DNA of 64,000 bases from an uncultured Hydrogenophaga sp. (GTDB lineage: Bacteria; Pseudomonadota; Gammaproteobacteria; Burkholderiales; Burkholderiaceae_C), in assembly GCF_958439165.1 (NCBI RefSeq), contig NZ_OY288129.1, positions 103,075 to 167,074 of the forward strand, written 5' to 3'. Shown one piece after another: positions 16,950 through 26,939 of this stretch; positions within the stretch are counted from its first letter, which is position 1; every line of letters starts with the position of its first letter. Under the pieces are notes generated by a model. The model saw only the letters and a program-made list of their open reading frames with translations, was not told where the DNA came from and did not search any database. A program made the position numbers and the translations under genes.

Positions 16950-19904
16950 TCATTGCAGGTGCTGGCCGACCAGGCCGGCGATCTCGAACATGGTCACGGC
17001 GTCCTTGCCGAACACCGGGCGCAGCTTGGCATCGGCGTTGATGCGGCGCTTGTCGGCGGCGTCCTGCAGGCCGTTGGCCTTGATGTAGTCCCACAGCTTC
17101 TTGACCACCTCGGGCCGCGACACCGGGCCCTCGCCGATCACCGCCGCCAGGGCGGCGCTGGGCTGCTTGCCGGTGGCGGCCGTGGTCTTGCGGGGTGCCT
17201 TGGGTGCGGCTGCCTTCTTGGCCGGAGCGGCCTTCTTCGCCGCCGGAGTCTTCTTGGCTGCGGCCGCCTTGGCAGCCGGCCGCGCAGCGGTCTTGCGTGG
17301 CGGGTACTTGCTCTCGCGCTGCTCGAATTCGAAGTTGACCTTGCCGGCCTCCTTGTCCCAGGCCAGGAAAGCCTTGAACGCCCGGCGGGTGCGCATGGAG
17401 ACGAACTTGTCCAGCAGGTCGGTCTTGCCGGTGGCCAGCAGCTTGCTCATCTGCTCGCGCGCCACCGGCTGCTGCAGGATGATCTTGCCGCTCTTGAAGT
17501 CGCAGCTCGGCGTGACCTGCTGCGCGGTGGGCACGGCCCGCTCGCACACATAGTTGGCGCCGTGCTCATGCACTGCGCCACCGCACTTGGGACAGCCGCC
17601 CAACGACTCGCTGGCGCCGAAGTCGACCAGCTCACCGGTCTCCTCCTCGCGCTTGTCGTCGCCGAAGTCGAACTCCAGCTTCCAGTTGCTGTCCTCTTCG
17701 CTGAACTTGAGCACCATCTCGGCCACGAAGGGCCAGCCCGCCTTGGAACGGAAACCCTCCAGCGGGCCGATGTGGCGATCGCGCACGAAGGCCTCGGCCT
17801 CGTCCATCTCGAAGGTGCGGCCGGCCGGCGACTTGGTGAACGAGAAGCCGCAGCCCTCGCTGGTGCCATCGGCGCCGGTGCAGGCATAACGGCGGTAGTT
17901 CTCCTTCACCACACCGCCGCAGTTCGGGCAGGGCGACTGCAGCGTGGCGTAGTTGCCCGGCACCGTGTCGCGGTCGTATTCCTTGGCCTTCTTCACCAGC
18001 CGCTCGGTCATGGCCGCAATGTCGGCCATGAAGGCGGCACGGCTGAGCTTGCCCTGCTCCATCTGGGCCAGCTTGTATTCCCATTCGCCGGTGAGCTCGG
18101 GGCGGGAGAGCTCTTCCACCTCCAGGCCGCGCAGCAGGGTCATGAGCTGGAACGCCTTGGCGGTGGGGATGATCTCCCGACCCTCGCGCAGCATGTACTT
18201 CTCGGTCAGCAGGCCTTCGATGATGGCCGCGCGGGTGGCCGGGGTGCCCAGCCCCTTCTCCTGCATGGCCTCGCGCAGCTCGTCGTCGTCCACCAGCTTG
18301 CCGGCGCCCTCCATGGCGCCCAGCAGCGTGGCTTCGCTGTAGCGGGCCGGCGGGCGGGTCTTGAGGCCCTTGGCCTCGACCGACTCGGTGCGCACCGTCT
18401 CGCCCTCGCGCACCGGCACCAGGTTCTGGCCCTTGTCGCCATCCCTGGCATCGGCCACGTCCTCGGCAGCCTCCTTGCCGTACACCGCCATCCAGCCCGG
18501 CTTGACCAGCACCTTGCCCTCGGTCTTGAAGTGGTGGTTGAGCACGGTCGAGATGCGCGTGGTCACCATGAACTCGGCGCTGGGGAAGAACACCGCCAGG
18601 AAGCGGCGCACCACCAGGTCATAGAGCTTCTGCTCGGCCTCCGACAGGCCGCTGGGGGCCTGCAGCGTGGGGATGATGGCGAAGTGGTCCGAGACCTTGC
18701 TGTTGTCGAACACGCGCTTGCTCGGCCGGATGTAGCCGTTGTTGAGCGCGGTCAGGGCGAACGGCGCCAGGTGCTTCATGCCGCTGTCGGCCAGCATCTC
18801 GAAGGTCTGCTTGACCGTGGGCAGGTAGTCCTCCGGCAGGGCGCGCGAATCGGTACGCGGATAGGTCAGGGCCTTGTGGCGTTCGTACAGGCTCTGCGCC
18901 AGCTGCAGCGTGGTCTTGGCCGAGAAGCCGAATCGGCCGTTGGCTTCGCGCTGCAGGCTGGTCAGGTCGTACAGCAGACCGCTGGCCTGGGTGGTGGGCT
19001 TGCGCTCCTCGGTCACGCTGGCGGCCTTGCCGCGCACCGCTTCCACGATGGCCAGGGCCTCGCGCTGGTCCCACAGGCGGTCAGCGCGCAGGTCGGCATC
19101 GGCGTCCTCACCGGCGGGCTTCTTGAAGTCGGGGTTGAACCACTTGGCCGGGTACTCACCGGCCTCGGCCAGGAAACTGGCGTGGATCTCCCAGTAGTCG
19201 CGGGCCCGGTGGGCGCGGATCTTCTCCTCCCGCTCCACCACGATGGACAGCGTGGGCGTCTGCACCCGGCCCACGGTGGTGAGGAAGAAGCCGCCGTCGC
19301 GCGAATTGAAGGCGGTCATGGCGCGGGTGCCGTTGATGCCGACCAGCCAGTCGGCCTCGGAACGGCTGCGGGCTGCGTCGGCCAGGCCACGCATCTGGGT
19401 GTCGCTGCGCAGGTGCTCGAAACCGTCGCGGATGGCCGCCGGCGTCATGGACTGCAGCCACAGGCGCTGCACCGGCTTGCCCAGACCCTGGTACTGGCCG
19501 CCCTTGAGGCCGCCGGCGTACTGCTCGATCAGGCGGAAGATCAGCTCGCCCTCGCGGCCCGCGTCGCAGGCATTGATCAGCGCGCCGACATCCTTGCGCT
19601 TGGCCAGCCGGACGACCGCATTCAGGCGCGACTTGGCCTTGTCGATCGGCTTGAGCTCGAAGTACGGGGGCAGCACCGGCAGGTGGGCAAAGCTCCACTT
19701 GCCGCGCTTGACGTCGAACTGCTCGGGCGCCGCAATCTCGACCAGGTGGCCGACGGCCGAGGTGACGACGTAGCCGTCGCTCTCGAAGTGGTCCTCGTGC
19801 TTCTCGAACTTGCCGGCCACCGGCGTGAGCGCACGCACGATGTCCTGCGCCACCGAAGGCTTCTCGGCAATGACCAGTGTCTTGGTGGAACCAGGGGTTT
19901 TCAT
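16950..19904 (-). CDS. topB: DNA topoisomerase III with H1-like tail and C-terminal SWIB domain
   Basis: 984-residue type IA topoisomerase, far longer than E. coli TopB (about 650). The Toprim domain starts KTLVIAEKPSVAQDIV and holds NACDAGREGELIFRLI. The catalytic Tyr is in TYPRTDSRALPEDY at about 346. Two Cys clusters (CPNCGG near 661, CPKCGG near 771) are zinc ribbons. A Lys/Ala-rich stretch follows (about 868-908, e.g. AAAAKKTPAAKKAAPAKKAA), then a SWIB/MDM2 domain (about 915-984, VKKLWDYIKANGLQDAADKR). Start ATG at 19904; the track-long frame reaches 19931 only through an unlikely leader. Relaxes and decatenates DNA. Divergent from the SET gene. Confidence 0.95.
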   Translation of the reverse strand: MKTPGSTKTLVIAEKPSVAQDIVRALTPVAGKFEKHEDHFESDGYVVTSAVGHLVEIAAPEQFDVKRGKWSFAHLPVLPPYFELKPIDKAKSRLNAVVRLAKRKDVGALINACDAGREGELIFRLIEQYAGGLKGGQYQGLGKPVQRLWLQSMTPAAIRDGFEHLRSDTQMRGLADAARSRSEADWLVGINGTRAMTAFNSRDGGFFLTTVGRVQTPTLSIVVEREEKIRAHRARDYWEIHASFLAEAGEYPAKWFNPDFKKPAGEDADADLRADRLWDQREALAIVEAVRGKAASVTEERKPTTQASGLLYDLTSLQREANGRFGFSAKTTLQLAQSLYERHKALTYPRTDSRALPEDYLPTVKQTFEMLADSGMKHLAPFALTALNNGYIRPSKRVFDNSKVSDHFAIIPTLQAPSGLSEAEQKLYDLVVRRFLAVFFPSAEFMVTTRISTVLNHHFKTEGKVLVKPGWMAVYGKEAAEDVADARDGDKGQNLVPVREGETVRTESVEAKGLKTRPPARYSEATLLGAMEGAGKLVDDDELREAMQEKGLGTPATRAAIIEGLLTEKYMLREGREIIPTAKAFQLMTLLRGLEVEELSRPELTGEWEYKLAQMEQGKLSRAAFMADIAAMTERLVKKAKEYDRDTVPGNYATLQSPCPNCGGVVKENYRRYACTGADGTSEGCGFSFTKSPAGRTFEMDEAEAFVRDRHIGPLEGFRSKAGWPFVAEMVLKFSEEDSNWKLEFDFGDDKREEETGELVDFGASESLGGCPKCGGAVHEHGANYVCERAVPTAQQVTPSCDFKSGKIILQQPVAREQMSKLLATGKTDLLDKFVSMRTRRAFKAFLAWDKEAGKVNFEFEQRESKYPPRKTAARPAAKAAAAKKTPAAKKAAPAKKAAAPKAPRKTTAATGKQPSAALAAVIGEGPVSRPEVVKKLWDYIKANGLQDAADKRRINADAKLRPVFGKDAVTMFEIAGLVGQHLQ

Positions 19905-19959
19905 CTCTACAATCCGGCTTTCCGCGCGCACACGCTGGCGCGCTCACGGGTGCGCACAC

Positions 19960-20526
19960 ATGCGCGCGCACCTGCATGAAACAACCTTACCAAAAACTCC
20001 GACCGTGACGAAAAGCCCCGGAAAGCCCTTGGCGCGCCAGACAAAAGCCACTGCGCCGGTCCGGCGCATCCAGGTCCGCCGCTCGGGGGTTCATGGCCGG
20101 GGGGTCTATGCGGTGGTCGATCTCGCCGAGGGCGAGACCCTCATCGAATACGTGGGCGAGGTGATCAGCTGGACCGAGGCGCTGGACCGCCACCCGCACG
20201 ACCCGAGCGACCCCAACCACACCTTCTACTTCCACATCGACGAGGACCGCGTCATCGACGCCAAGTTCGGCGGCAACTCGTCGCGCTGGATCAACCACAG
20301 CTGCGCGCCCAACTGCGAAGCCGAGGTGGACGAGGGCCGGGTGTTCATCCGCGCGCTGCGCAACATCGCGGCCGGCGAAGAACTGTTCTACGACTATGGC
20401 CTGGTCATTGACGAGCCGCTGACCCCGTCGCTCAAGAAGCAATACCCCTGCTGGTGCGGCGCACCGAAGTGCCGGGGCACCCTGCTGGCGCCCAAGCGCG
20501 GCGGGCGGGCCACCCGGCTGGGTTGA
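19960..20526 (+). CDS. SET-domain protein lysine methyltransferase
   Basis: 188-residue protein with a SET domain over about residues 30-150: GVHGRGVYAVVDLAEGETLI, the SAM/catalytic knot NHSCAPNCEAEV, and ELFYDYGLV with the catalytic Tyr. It ends in a post-SET Cys cluster (CWCGAPKCRG), which together with the Cys of NHSCAPNC could bind zinc. The short N-terminus is basic. Start may be ATG 19960 or GTG 20005; neither has a good Shine-Dalgarno. SET proteins methylate lysine in proteins using SAM; the substrate is unknown here. Only 55 bp separate it from the divergent topB start. Confidence 0.9.
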   Translation: MRAHLHETTLPKTPTVTKSPGKPLARQTKATAPVRRIQVRRSGVHGRGVYAVVDLAEGETLIEYVGEVISWTEALDRHPHDPSDPNHTFYFHIDEDRVIDAKFGGNSSRWINHSCAPNCEAEVDEGRVFIRALRNIAAGEELFYDYGLVIDEPLTPSLKKQYPCWCGAPKCRGTLLAPKRGGRATRLG

Positions 20527-20545
20527 GACCTACCGGCGCCGCCCG

Positions 20546-21328
20546 ATGCTGACCGCCCACCTGGAATCCGTCTGGCAGGCCGTGGTGCCTGCACTGCCCG
20601 GGTTCACCGTGGAGCTGTTGCCCAGCATCGATTCCACCAACAGCGAGCTGATGCGCCGGGTGCGCGCCGGCCTTCAGGAGCCGGTGCTGCTGGTGGCCCA
20701 GGAACAGACCGCCGGGCGCGGCCGCCTGGGCAAGCCCTGGACCAGTCCTCCTGGCCACTCGCTGGCCTTTTCGCTCGGTCTGCCCCTGGCACCGGCCGAC
20801 TGGTCCGGCCTGTCGCTGGTGGTCGGGGTGAGCCTGGCCGACGCGCTGCATCCCGACCTGCGACTCAAATGGCCCAACGACCTCTGGCTGGAGGGCCGCA
20901 AGGCCGGCGGCATCCTGGTGGAGACCGCCAGTGCCGGTGAGGCGCCCGGCGCGCCCCGGATGGTGATCGTGGGCGTCGGTCTGAACATCGCGCGGCCTCC
21001 CGCCTCGGTGGTCAGTGCACAGGGCAGCCTGCCGCCGGTGGAGCCCGCCGGCCTGGCCGAATGCCGGGTCGGATTGACCGATGGCGAAGCCCTGGAAGCC
21101 GTCGTGCCGCCGCTGGTCCATGACCTGCTGGCCTTCGCCAGCCTGGGTTTCGGCGCATTTGCGGCACGCTTCGCCCGCCGCGACGCCCTGCGTGACCGCG
21201 ACCTGATCCTGTCCGACGGCACCCAGGGCACCGGCCAGGGTGTGGGCCCCGATGGCAGCCTGCGGATGATGACGGCGATGGGCCTGCGGGAGATCAGCAG
21301 CGCCGAGGTGAGCGTGCGGCCATGCTGA
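20546..21328 (+). CDS. birA: Biotin--[acetyl-CoA-carboxylase] ligase
   Basis: 260 residues; contains the BPL catalytic signature GRGRLGKPWTSPPGHSLAFS and the lysine motif KWPNDLWLEGRKAGGILVE, then a small C-terminal SH3-like domain. The N-terminal DNA-binding HTH of E. coli BirA is absent, so this is a monofunctional ligase that biotinylates BCCP but does not itself repress bio genes. It overlaps the SPOR gene by 7 bp. Confidence 0.94.
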   Translation: MLTAHLESVWQAVVPALPGFTVELLPSIDSTNSELMRRVRAGLQEPVLLVAQEQTAGRGRLGKPWTSPPGHSLAFSLGLPLAPADWSGLSLVVGVSLADALHPDLRLKWPNDLWLEGRKAGGILVETASAGEAPGAPRMVIVGVGLNIARPPASVVSAQGSLPPVEPAGLAECRVGLTDGEALEAVVPPLVHDLLAFASLGFGAFAARFARRDALRDRDLILSDGTQGTGQGVGPDGSLRMMTAMGLREISSAEVSVRPC

Positions 21329-22086
21329 GGGCCCTGGTCATCCTCCTGGTGCTGGCCAACCTGGGCAGCTACGCCTGGCAGACCGGCTGGCTGGCCCCGC
21401 TGGGTCTGGTGCCCCGCGGCAGCCACGAACCTCAACGGGTCGAACAGCAGCTGCGGCCCGAGGCGGTGCGCCTGCTCAACGGGCAGCGCCCGGCGGTGCC
21501 CGCGCCAGCCCCGGTCACAGCCTCGCCGTCTTCATCGGTACCGGCGCCGGCGCCTTCCGCCGCACAGGCCGGCGCCCCCGTGGCGGCGTCGGTGCCGGGC
21601 GATGCACCGGCCAGCGCAGCACCTGCACCGACCGCCTGCTGGGAAGCCGGCGGATTCGAAGCAGCACAGGTTGAGCTGCTGCGCGCCGAGCTGCGGCTGC
21701 TCGGCCTGTCGGACAGCGCCTGGCGACTGACCGAGGTGAACAGCGCGGGCCGCTGGATCGTCTACATGGGGCGTTACGACAACGCGGCCCAGGTGAACGC
21801 CAAGAAGGCCGAGCTGCGCGAACTGGGTGTGGACTTCCGCGAGGTGAGCGTCACCGGGCTGGCACCTGGCCTGTCGCTGGGCACCTTCTCCAGTGAGGCG
21901 GCGGCGCAGACAGCGCTGCAGCAGGTGCTGCGCAAGGGCGTGAAGACCGCCCGCGTGGCGCAGGAGCGGGCTCCGTCCACCAGCTACAGCCTGCGGCTGC
22001 CGGCAATCACGTCGGCCCAGCGCGACAGCATCCAGTCCCTCGGTCCGGCCATGGGCAACCGTCAGCTGGCGGCCTGCGCCGGCTGA
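21322..22086 (+). CDS. SPOR-domain membrane-anchored protein
   Basis: 254 residues. An N-terminal membrane segment (MLRALVILLVLANLGSYAWQ) is followed by a Pro/Ala-rich linker (about 55-105) and a C-terminal SPOR-like domain (about 110-220: WIVYMGRYDNAAQVNAKKAE, LGTFSSEAAAQTALQQVL). SPOR domains bind denuded septal peptidoglycan, so a periplasmic role at the division site is inferred. Overlaps the birA stop (start within CATGCTGAGG), indicating cotranscription. Converges on the hydrolase gene with a 25-bp overlap of coding regions. Confidence 0.82.
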   Translation: MLRALVILLVLANLGSYAWQTGWLAPLGLVPRGSHEPQRVEQQLRPEAVRLLNGQRPAVPAPAPVTASPSSSVPAPAPSAAQAGAPVAASVPGDAPASAAPAPTACWEAGGFEAAQVELLRAELRLLGLSDSAWRLTEVNSAGRWIVYMGRYDNAAQVNAKKAELRELGVDFREVSVTGLAPGLSLGTFSSEAAAQTALQQVLRKGVKTARVAQERAPSTSYSLRLPAITSAQRDSIQSLGPAMGNRQLAACAG

Positions 22087-22976
22087 CGCGGCTGAGCCGG
22101 TGCCGCGAGCAGGCCGTCGAACCAGTCCAGCGCGTCGTTCCACAGGACCTGGGCCTGCGGCCGGAAGTACCCCATGTGGCCGACCGGGCCGATGCCGCTG
22201 GCGCGCGGATCGACCGTGATGGTGCGCACCGGCGCACGGCGGTAACCCGCCATGAAGGCATCGCGGGAGGCCGGGGGCGCCCAGGCATCGTCCAGCGCAT
22301 TGACCGCGACGATCGGGAAACGCACCTGACCGAAACGTTCGGTCACCGGGCTCATGCTCGGATCGTCGAAGAAGTAGCGCGGGAAGCGGCACCAATGGCG
22401 CCACTGGCGGTACACGTCGAGCGGCAGGTCTTCTCCCATGCCCAGCCGGCTCCAGGGCAGGTAACCGGCGCGGCGGGTCATGAGCGGGCCGAGCAGCCGC
22501 CACATGAACAGCACACGCAGGCGCTCCAGCGGCGGCATCCAGCCATGCCAGCCGGCACCGGTGGCGAAGGTCCAGGCCGCCATGACCTGCTGCGGGTCGG
22601 GCAGCAGCCCCAGCGCATGGCCGCCGTAGGAATGACCGACGACCACCACCGGCCGCTCGTCCTGCTGCATCGCGGCCACCGCAGCCGCCAGATCGAGCCG
22701 ACCCCAGTCGAGGTAATCCATGCGGAAGCCTTTGAGGGTCTCGGGGGCCGAGAGACCGATGCCCCGGTAGTCCAGAGTCAGGGTGTCGTAGCCGCGTGCA
22801 GCGGCATGTTCGGCAAACCGCCGGTAGAAGCCCTGGGGCACGGCGGTGGCACCTGCCACCACCAGTGCGGGCCGCCGGGGGTGGGGCTGCACCGGCCGGT
22901 AGCGGGTGGCGGCGATGGCATAGCCGTCGGTGGCCACCAGGGTCTGGCGCTCACCGGTCGTCGTCGGGGCGTTCAT
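22062..22976 (-). CDS. Alpha/beta hydrolase (serine aminopeptidase S33-like)
   Basis: 304 residues, no signal peptide. Has the lid-bearing hydrolase pattern TLDYRGIGLSAPETLKGF, the nucleophile elbow GHSYGGHAL (Ser about 117), and a likely catalytic His in GPVGHMGYF near the C-terminus. It starts within the TetR stop codon (ATGA overlap), so the TetR-type regulator and this hydrolase form one operon. Substrate unknown; an ester or lipid-like effector that also binds the TetR protein is a reasonable guess. Confidence 0.85.
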   Translation of the reverse strand: MNAPTTTGERQTLVATDGYAIAATRYRPVQPHPRRPALVVAGATAVPQGFYRRFAEHAAARGYDTLTLDYRGIGLSAPETLKGFRMDYLDWGRLDLAAAVAAMQQDERPVVVVGHSYGGHALGLLPDPQQVMAAWTFATGAGWHGWMPPLERLRVLFMWRLLGPLMTRRAGYLPWSRLGMGEDLPLDVYRQWRHWCRFPRYFFDDPSMSPVTERFGQVRFPIVAVNALDDAWAPPASRDAFMAGYRRAPVRTITVDPRASGIGPVGHMGYFRPQAQVLWNDALDWFDGLLAAPAQPRQPAQAAS

Positions 22977-23596
22977 GGGTGGGCTCCGGTGTCGTGGGAA
23001 TGGGATTGCCTGGCGGGTGCCAGCAGATCGAGCAGGGCGTCGGTGACCCGGGTCAGGGGGTCGGTGCTGTGCGCCACCCGGGCCTGCAGCAGACCGCCCT
23101 CGTAGGCCGAGACGATCAGGGCGGCCAGCGCCCCGGCGCGCTGCGGTTCATGGCCACCCTGGGCAAGGGCAGTGGCCAGCCGCTGGCGCAGGCGCTCGAA
23201 GGCACGGGCCAGGGCCTCGCGCAGCCCGGTGTCGGCGGCGGTGGTTTCCAGGGCGATGGTGGCCAGCGGGCAACCGCTTTCGAAGCCGCTGGCCTGCAGG
23301 CGGCCGGTGGCGGCCTCCAGCCACTGCCGGGTGGCCTGCACCGGGTCGGGCTCGCGGGCCAGCAGCTGATCCAGACCGGACTCCATGCGGTCGACCACCC
23401 GGTCGATGGCAGCCACCGCCAGATCGGCCTTGCCACCCGGGAAATGGTGATACAGCACGCCTTTGGGGGCGCCGGCCTGCTGCAGGATGTCGGACAGGCC
23501 GGTGCCGTGGTAGCCCCGTGTGCGCAGGGCGTCGGTCATGGCGGCGATCAGACGATCACGGGTGCCGGGGGGCGTGGGCGTGGAAACGGTCGGCAT
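22973..23596 (-). CDS. TetR/AcrR-family transcriptional regulator
   Basis: 207 residues. The N-terminal HTH is typical: RDRLIAAMTDALRTRGYHGT, LSDILQQAGAPKGVLYHHFP. The C-terminal ligand-binding domain resembles the TetR_C_LmrA/YxaF type (SGCPLATIALETTA). A perfect 16-bp palindrome directly upstream of its start is a likely operator, suggesting autorepression together with the downstream hydrolase. Confidence 0.92.
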   Translation of the reverse strand: MPTVSTPTPPGTRDRLIAAMTDALRTRGYHGTGLSDILQQAGAPKGVLYHHFPGGKADLAVAAIDRVVDRMESGLDQLLAREPDPVQATRQWLEAATGRLQASGFESGCPLATIALETTAADTGLREALARAFERLRQRLATALAQGGHEPQRAGALAALIVSAYEGGLLQARVAHSTDPLTRVTDALLDLLAPARQSHSHDTGAHP

Positions 23597-23608
23597 GCCG
23601 CGAATCTA

Positions 23609-23624
23609 TAGACCGGTCGGTCTA
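23609..23624. promoter_or_regulatory. TetR-type operator
   Basis: TAGACCG-GT-CGGTCTA, a perfect inverted repeat with 7-bp arms, 13 bp upstream of the TetR gene start. Operators of this form (TAGACCGNNCGGTCTA-like) are recurrent in front of autoregulated TetR-family genes. Binding here would block transcription of the regulator-hydrolase operon. Confidence 0.75.
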
Positions 23625-23662
23625 GTGTCAAGCGATCGCTGCTTTCCCGGCTCTGGAAACGG

Positions 23663-23686
23663 CAAAGGCGCCCGGAGGCGCCTTTG
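23663..23686 (-). terminator. Terminator of the tkt-gapA operon
   Basis: A perfect 10-bp stem (CAAAGGCGCC / GGCGCCTTTG) with a 4-nt loop lies 22 bp after the gapA stop. On the minus strand it ends CCTTTGCCGTTTCC, so the T-rich tail is short and interrupted. Confidence 0.75.
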
Positions 23687-23707
23687 ATCGAGAAAGTCAG
23701 CTTGCGC

Positions 23708-24706
<999 letters not shown>

Positions 24707-24745
24707 GTCGGATGTCTCCTGGAAGGGTTGGTCAATAGGGGTTGA

Positions 24746-26806
24746 TCACTTCGCGAGCACGGCGCGCACCGTGTCCGCCACGTTCTGTTCGGTGAAGCCG
24801 AAGTGCTGGAACAGCACCGGCGCCGGGGCCGATTCGCCGTAGGTGTCGATACCGACCACGGCCGACACGCCGTACTTCCACCAGCCGTCGGTGGAGCCCA
24901 TCTCCACCGCGATGCGCGGCAGGCCGGCGGGCAGCACCGACTTCTTGTAGGCCACGGTCTGGCGGTCGAACACGCTGGTGCTGGGCATGGACACCACGCG
25001 CACGGCGATCTTGTGGTCGCGGGCCAGTCGCTCCTGCGCCTTCAGAGCCAGTTGCACTTCAGAGCCGGTGGCGATGATGACCGCCTGCGCCTTTTTCTTC
25101 AGGCCGACATGGACCGGCTCGGACAGCACATAGGCGCCCTTGCTGATGTCGGACAGGTCGGACTTCGGGGCGTAGGGCAGGTTCTGGCGCGACAGGCACA
25201 ACGCCGAAGGGCGACCCGCGTTCTGCAGGGCCACAGCCCAGGCCACCGTGGTCTCTGCGGTGTCGGCCGGGCGCCAGACGTCCAGGTTGGGAATGAGGCG
25301 CAGGCTGGCCACATGCTCGATGGACTGGTGGGTGGGGCCGTCCTCGCCCAGACCGATGGAGTCGTGGGTGAAGACATGGATCACGCGCTGCTTCATCAGC
25401 GCGGCCATGCGGATGGCGTTGCGGCTGTAGTCGCTGAAGGTCAGGAAGGTGCCGCCGTACGGGATGTAGCCGCCGTGCAGCGCCACGCCGTTCATGATGG
25501 CCGCCATGCCGAACTCGCGCACGCCGTAGTTGATGTGGCGGCCCTGCTGGCCCTGCTCGTTGCGTTGCACATCACCGGCCAGGTTGAAGCGCAGCGCCGG
25601 GGTGTGGCTGGTGTTGGTGAGGTTGGAGCCGGTCAGGTCGGCGCTGCCGCCCAGCAGCTCGGGCAGCGCGGCAGTGAAATGCTCCAGCGCGATCTGGCTG
25701 GCCTTGCGGCTGGCGACGGTCTCGGCCTTGGTGTGGGCGGCCACGGCAGCGTCCACGGCGGTCTGGGCAAAGTGGCGCGGCAGCTCGCCCTTCATGCGGC
25801 GGGTGAATTCGGCGGCCAGCTCGGGGAAGGCGGCCTGGTAGGCGGCGAAGCGCTCGTTCCAGGCCTGCTCGGCGGCCTGGCCCCGGGCCTTCGCGTCCCA
25901 GGCGGCATAGACGTCGGCCGGCACCTCGAACGGGGCATGGTTCCAGTCCAGGGCTTCACGGGTCAGGGCGATCTCGGCGGCGCCCAGCGGCTCGCCATGG
26001 GCCTTGGCGGTGTTGGCGCGGTTCGGGCTGCCCTTGCCGATGTGGGTCTTGCAGATGACGAGGGTGGGCGAGTCGGCATGGCGGCGGGCGTCGGCAATGG
26101 CTCGGTCGACCGCGTCGGCGTCGTGGCCGTCGATGGGGCCGATCACGTTCCAGCCGCAGGCGACAAAACGCAGCGCGGTGTTGTCGATGAACCAGGGCGT
26201 GACCTGACCGTCGATGGAGATGCCGTTGTCGTCGTACAGCGCGACCAGCTTGTTCAGCTTCCAGGCCCCGGCCAGGGCCACGGCCTCGTGGCTGATGCCC
26301 TCCATCAGGCAGCCATCACCCAGGAACACATAGGTGTGGTGGTCGACCACGGTGTGGCCGGGGCGGTTGAATTCACTGGCCAGCAGCTTCTCGGCCAGCG
26401 CCATGCCCACGGCGTTGGTGATGCCCTGGCCCAGCGGACCGGTGGTGGTTTCCACGCCGGGGGTGATGCCCACTTCGGGATGGCCGGCGGTCTTGCTGTG
26501 CAGCTGGCGGAAGTTCTTCAGCTCGCCGATGGGCAGGTCGTAACCGGTGAGGTGCAGCAGCGCATAGATCAGCATCGACCCGTGGCCGTTGGACAGCACG
26601 AAGCGGTCGCGGTCCGGCCAGTGGGGGTTGGTCGGGTTGTGGCGCAGGTGGCGGCCCCACAGGGCGACGGCCATGTCGGCCATGCCCATGGGCGCGCCGG
26701 GGTGGCCCGAGTTGGCGGCCTGCACGGCATCCATGGCAAGCGCCCGGATGGCATTGGCCTGGGTCTGGGCGGTGACGGGTGCAGTGGAGCTGGCGGCGTC
26801 GGTCAT
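24746..26806 (-). CDS. tkt: Transketolase
   Basis: 686 residues, full length. The TPP-binding domain has GHPGAPMGMADMAVALWG and LGDGCLMEGISHEAVALAG; the Pyr domain has GLGEDGPTHQSIEHVASL; the C-terminal domain is present. Moves two-carbon units between sugar phosphates in the pentose phosphate and, where present, Calvin cycles. Operon with gapA. The 133-bp upstream region is shared with divergent murU. Confidence 0.97.
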   Translation of the reverse strand: MTDAASSTAPVTAQTQANAIRALAMDAVQAANSGHPGAPMGMADMAVALWGRHLRHNPTNPHWPDRDRFVLSNGHGSMLIYALLHLTGYDLPIGELKNFRQLHSKTAGHPEVGITPGVETTTGPLGQGITNAVGMALAEKLLASEFNRPGHTVVDHHTYVFLGDGCLMEGISHEAVALAGAWKLNKLVALYDDNGISIDGQVTPWFIDNTALRFVACGWNVIGPIDGHDADAVDRAIADARRHADSPTLVICKTHIGKGSPNRANTAKAHGEPLGAAEIALTREALDWNHAPFEVPADVYAAWDAKARGQAAEQAWNERFAAYQAAFPELAAEFTRRMKGELPRHFAQTAVDAAVAAHTKAETVASRKASQIALEHFTAALPELLGGSADLTGSNLTNTSHTPALRFNLAGDVQRNEQGQQGRHINYGVREFGMAAIMNGVALHGGYIPYGGTFLTFSDYSRNAIRMAALMKQRVIHVFTHDSIGLGEDGPTHQSIEHVASLRLIPNLDVWRPADTAETTVAWAVALQNAGRPSALCLSRQNLPYAPKSDLSDISKGAYVLSEPVHVGLKKKAQAVIIATGSEVQLALKAQERLARDHKIAVRVVSMPSTSVFDRQTVAYKKSVLPAGLPRIAVEMGSTDGWWKYGVSAVVGIDTYGESAPAPVLFQHFGFTEQNVADTVRAVLAK

Positions 26807-26939
26807 GGCGGGGTTCGGTGGAGGTGCCGCGCAGAAGGCGGCGGGACCGCCAGAGGCGGCAAGGCGCGAAAAAGCGTGATTTTATCGGCCCGGGCAGACG
26901 ACCATAATCGACGGCACTGCCCCACCGGACCCGCGCACC

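Noticed and set aside
16953..19979. A 1008-codon plus-strand open frame opposite topB.
   Set aside because: It is a GC-rich shadow of topB with low-complexity Gly/Leu/Ala composition and no recognisable domain; topB has full family motifs.
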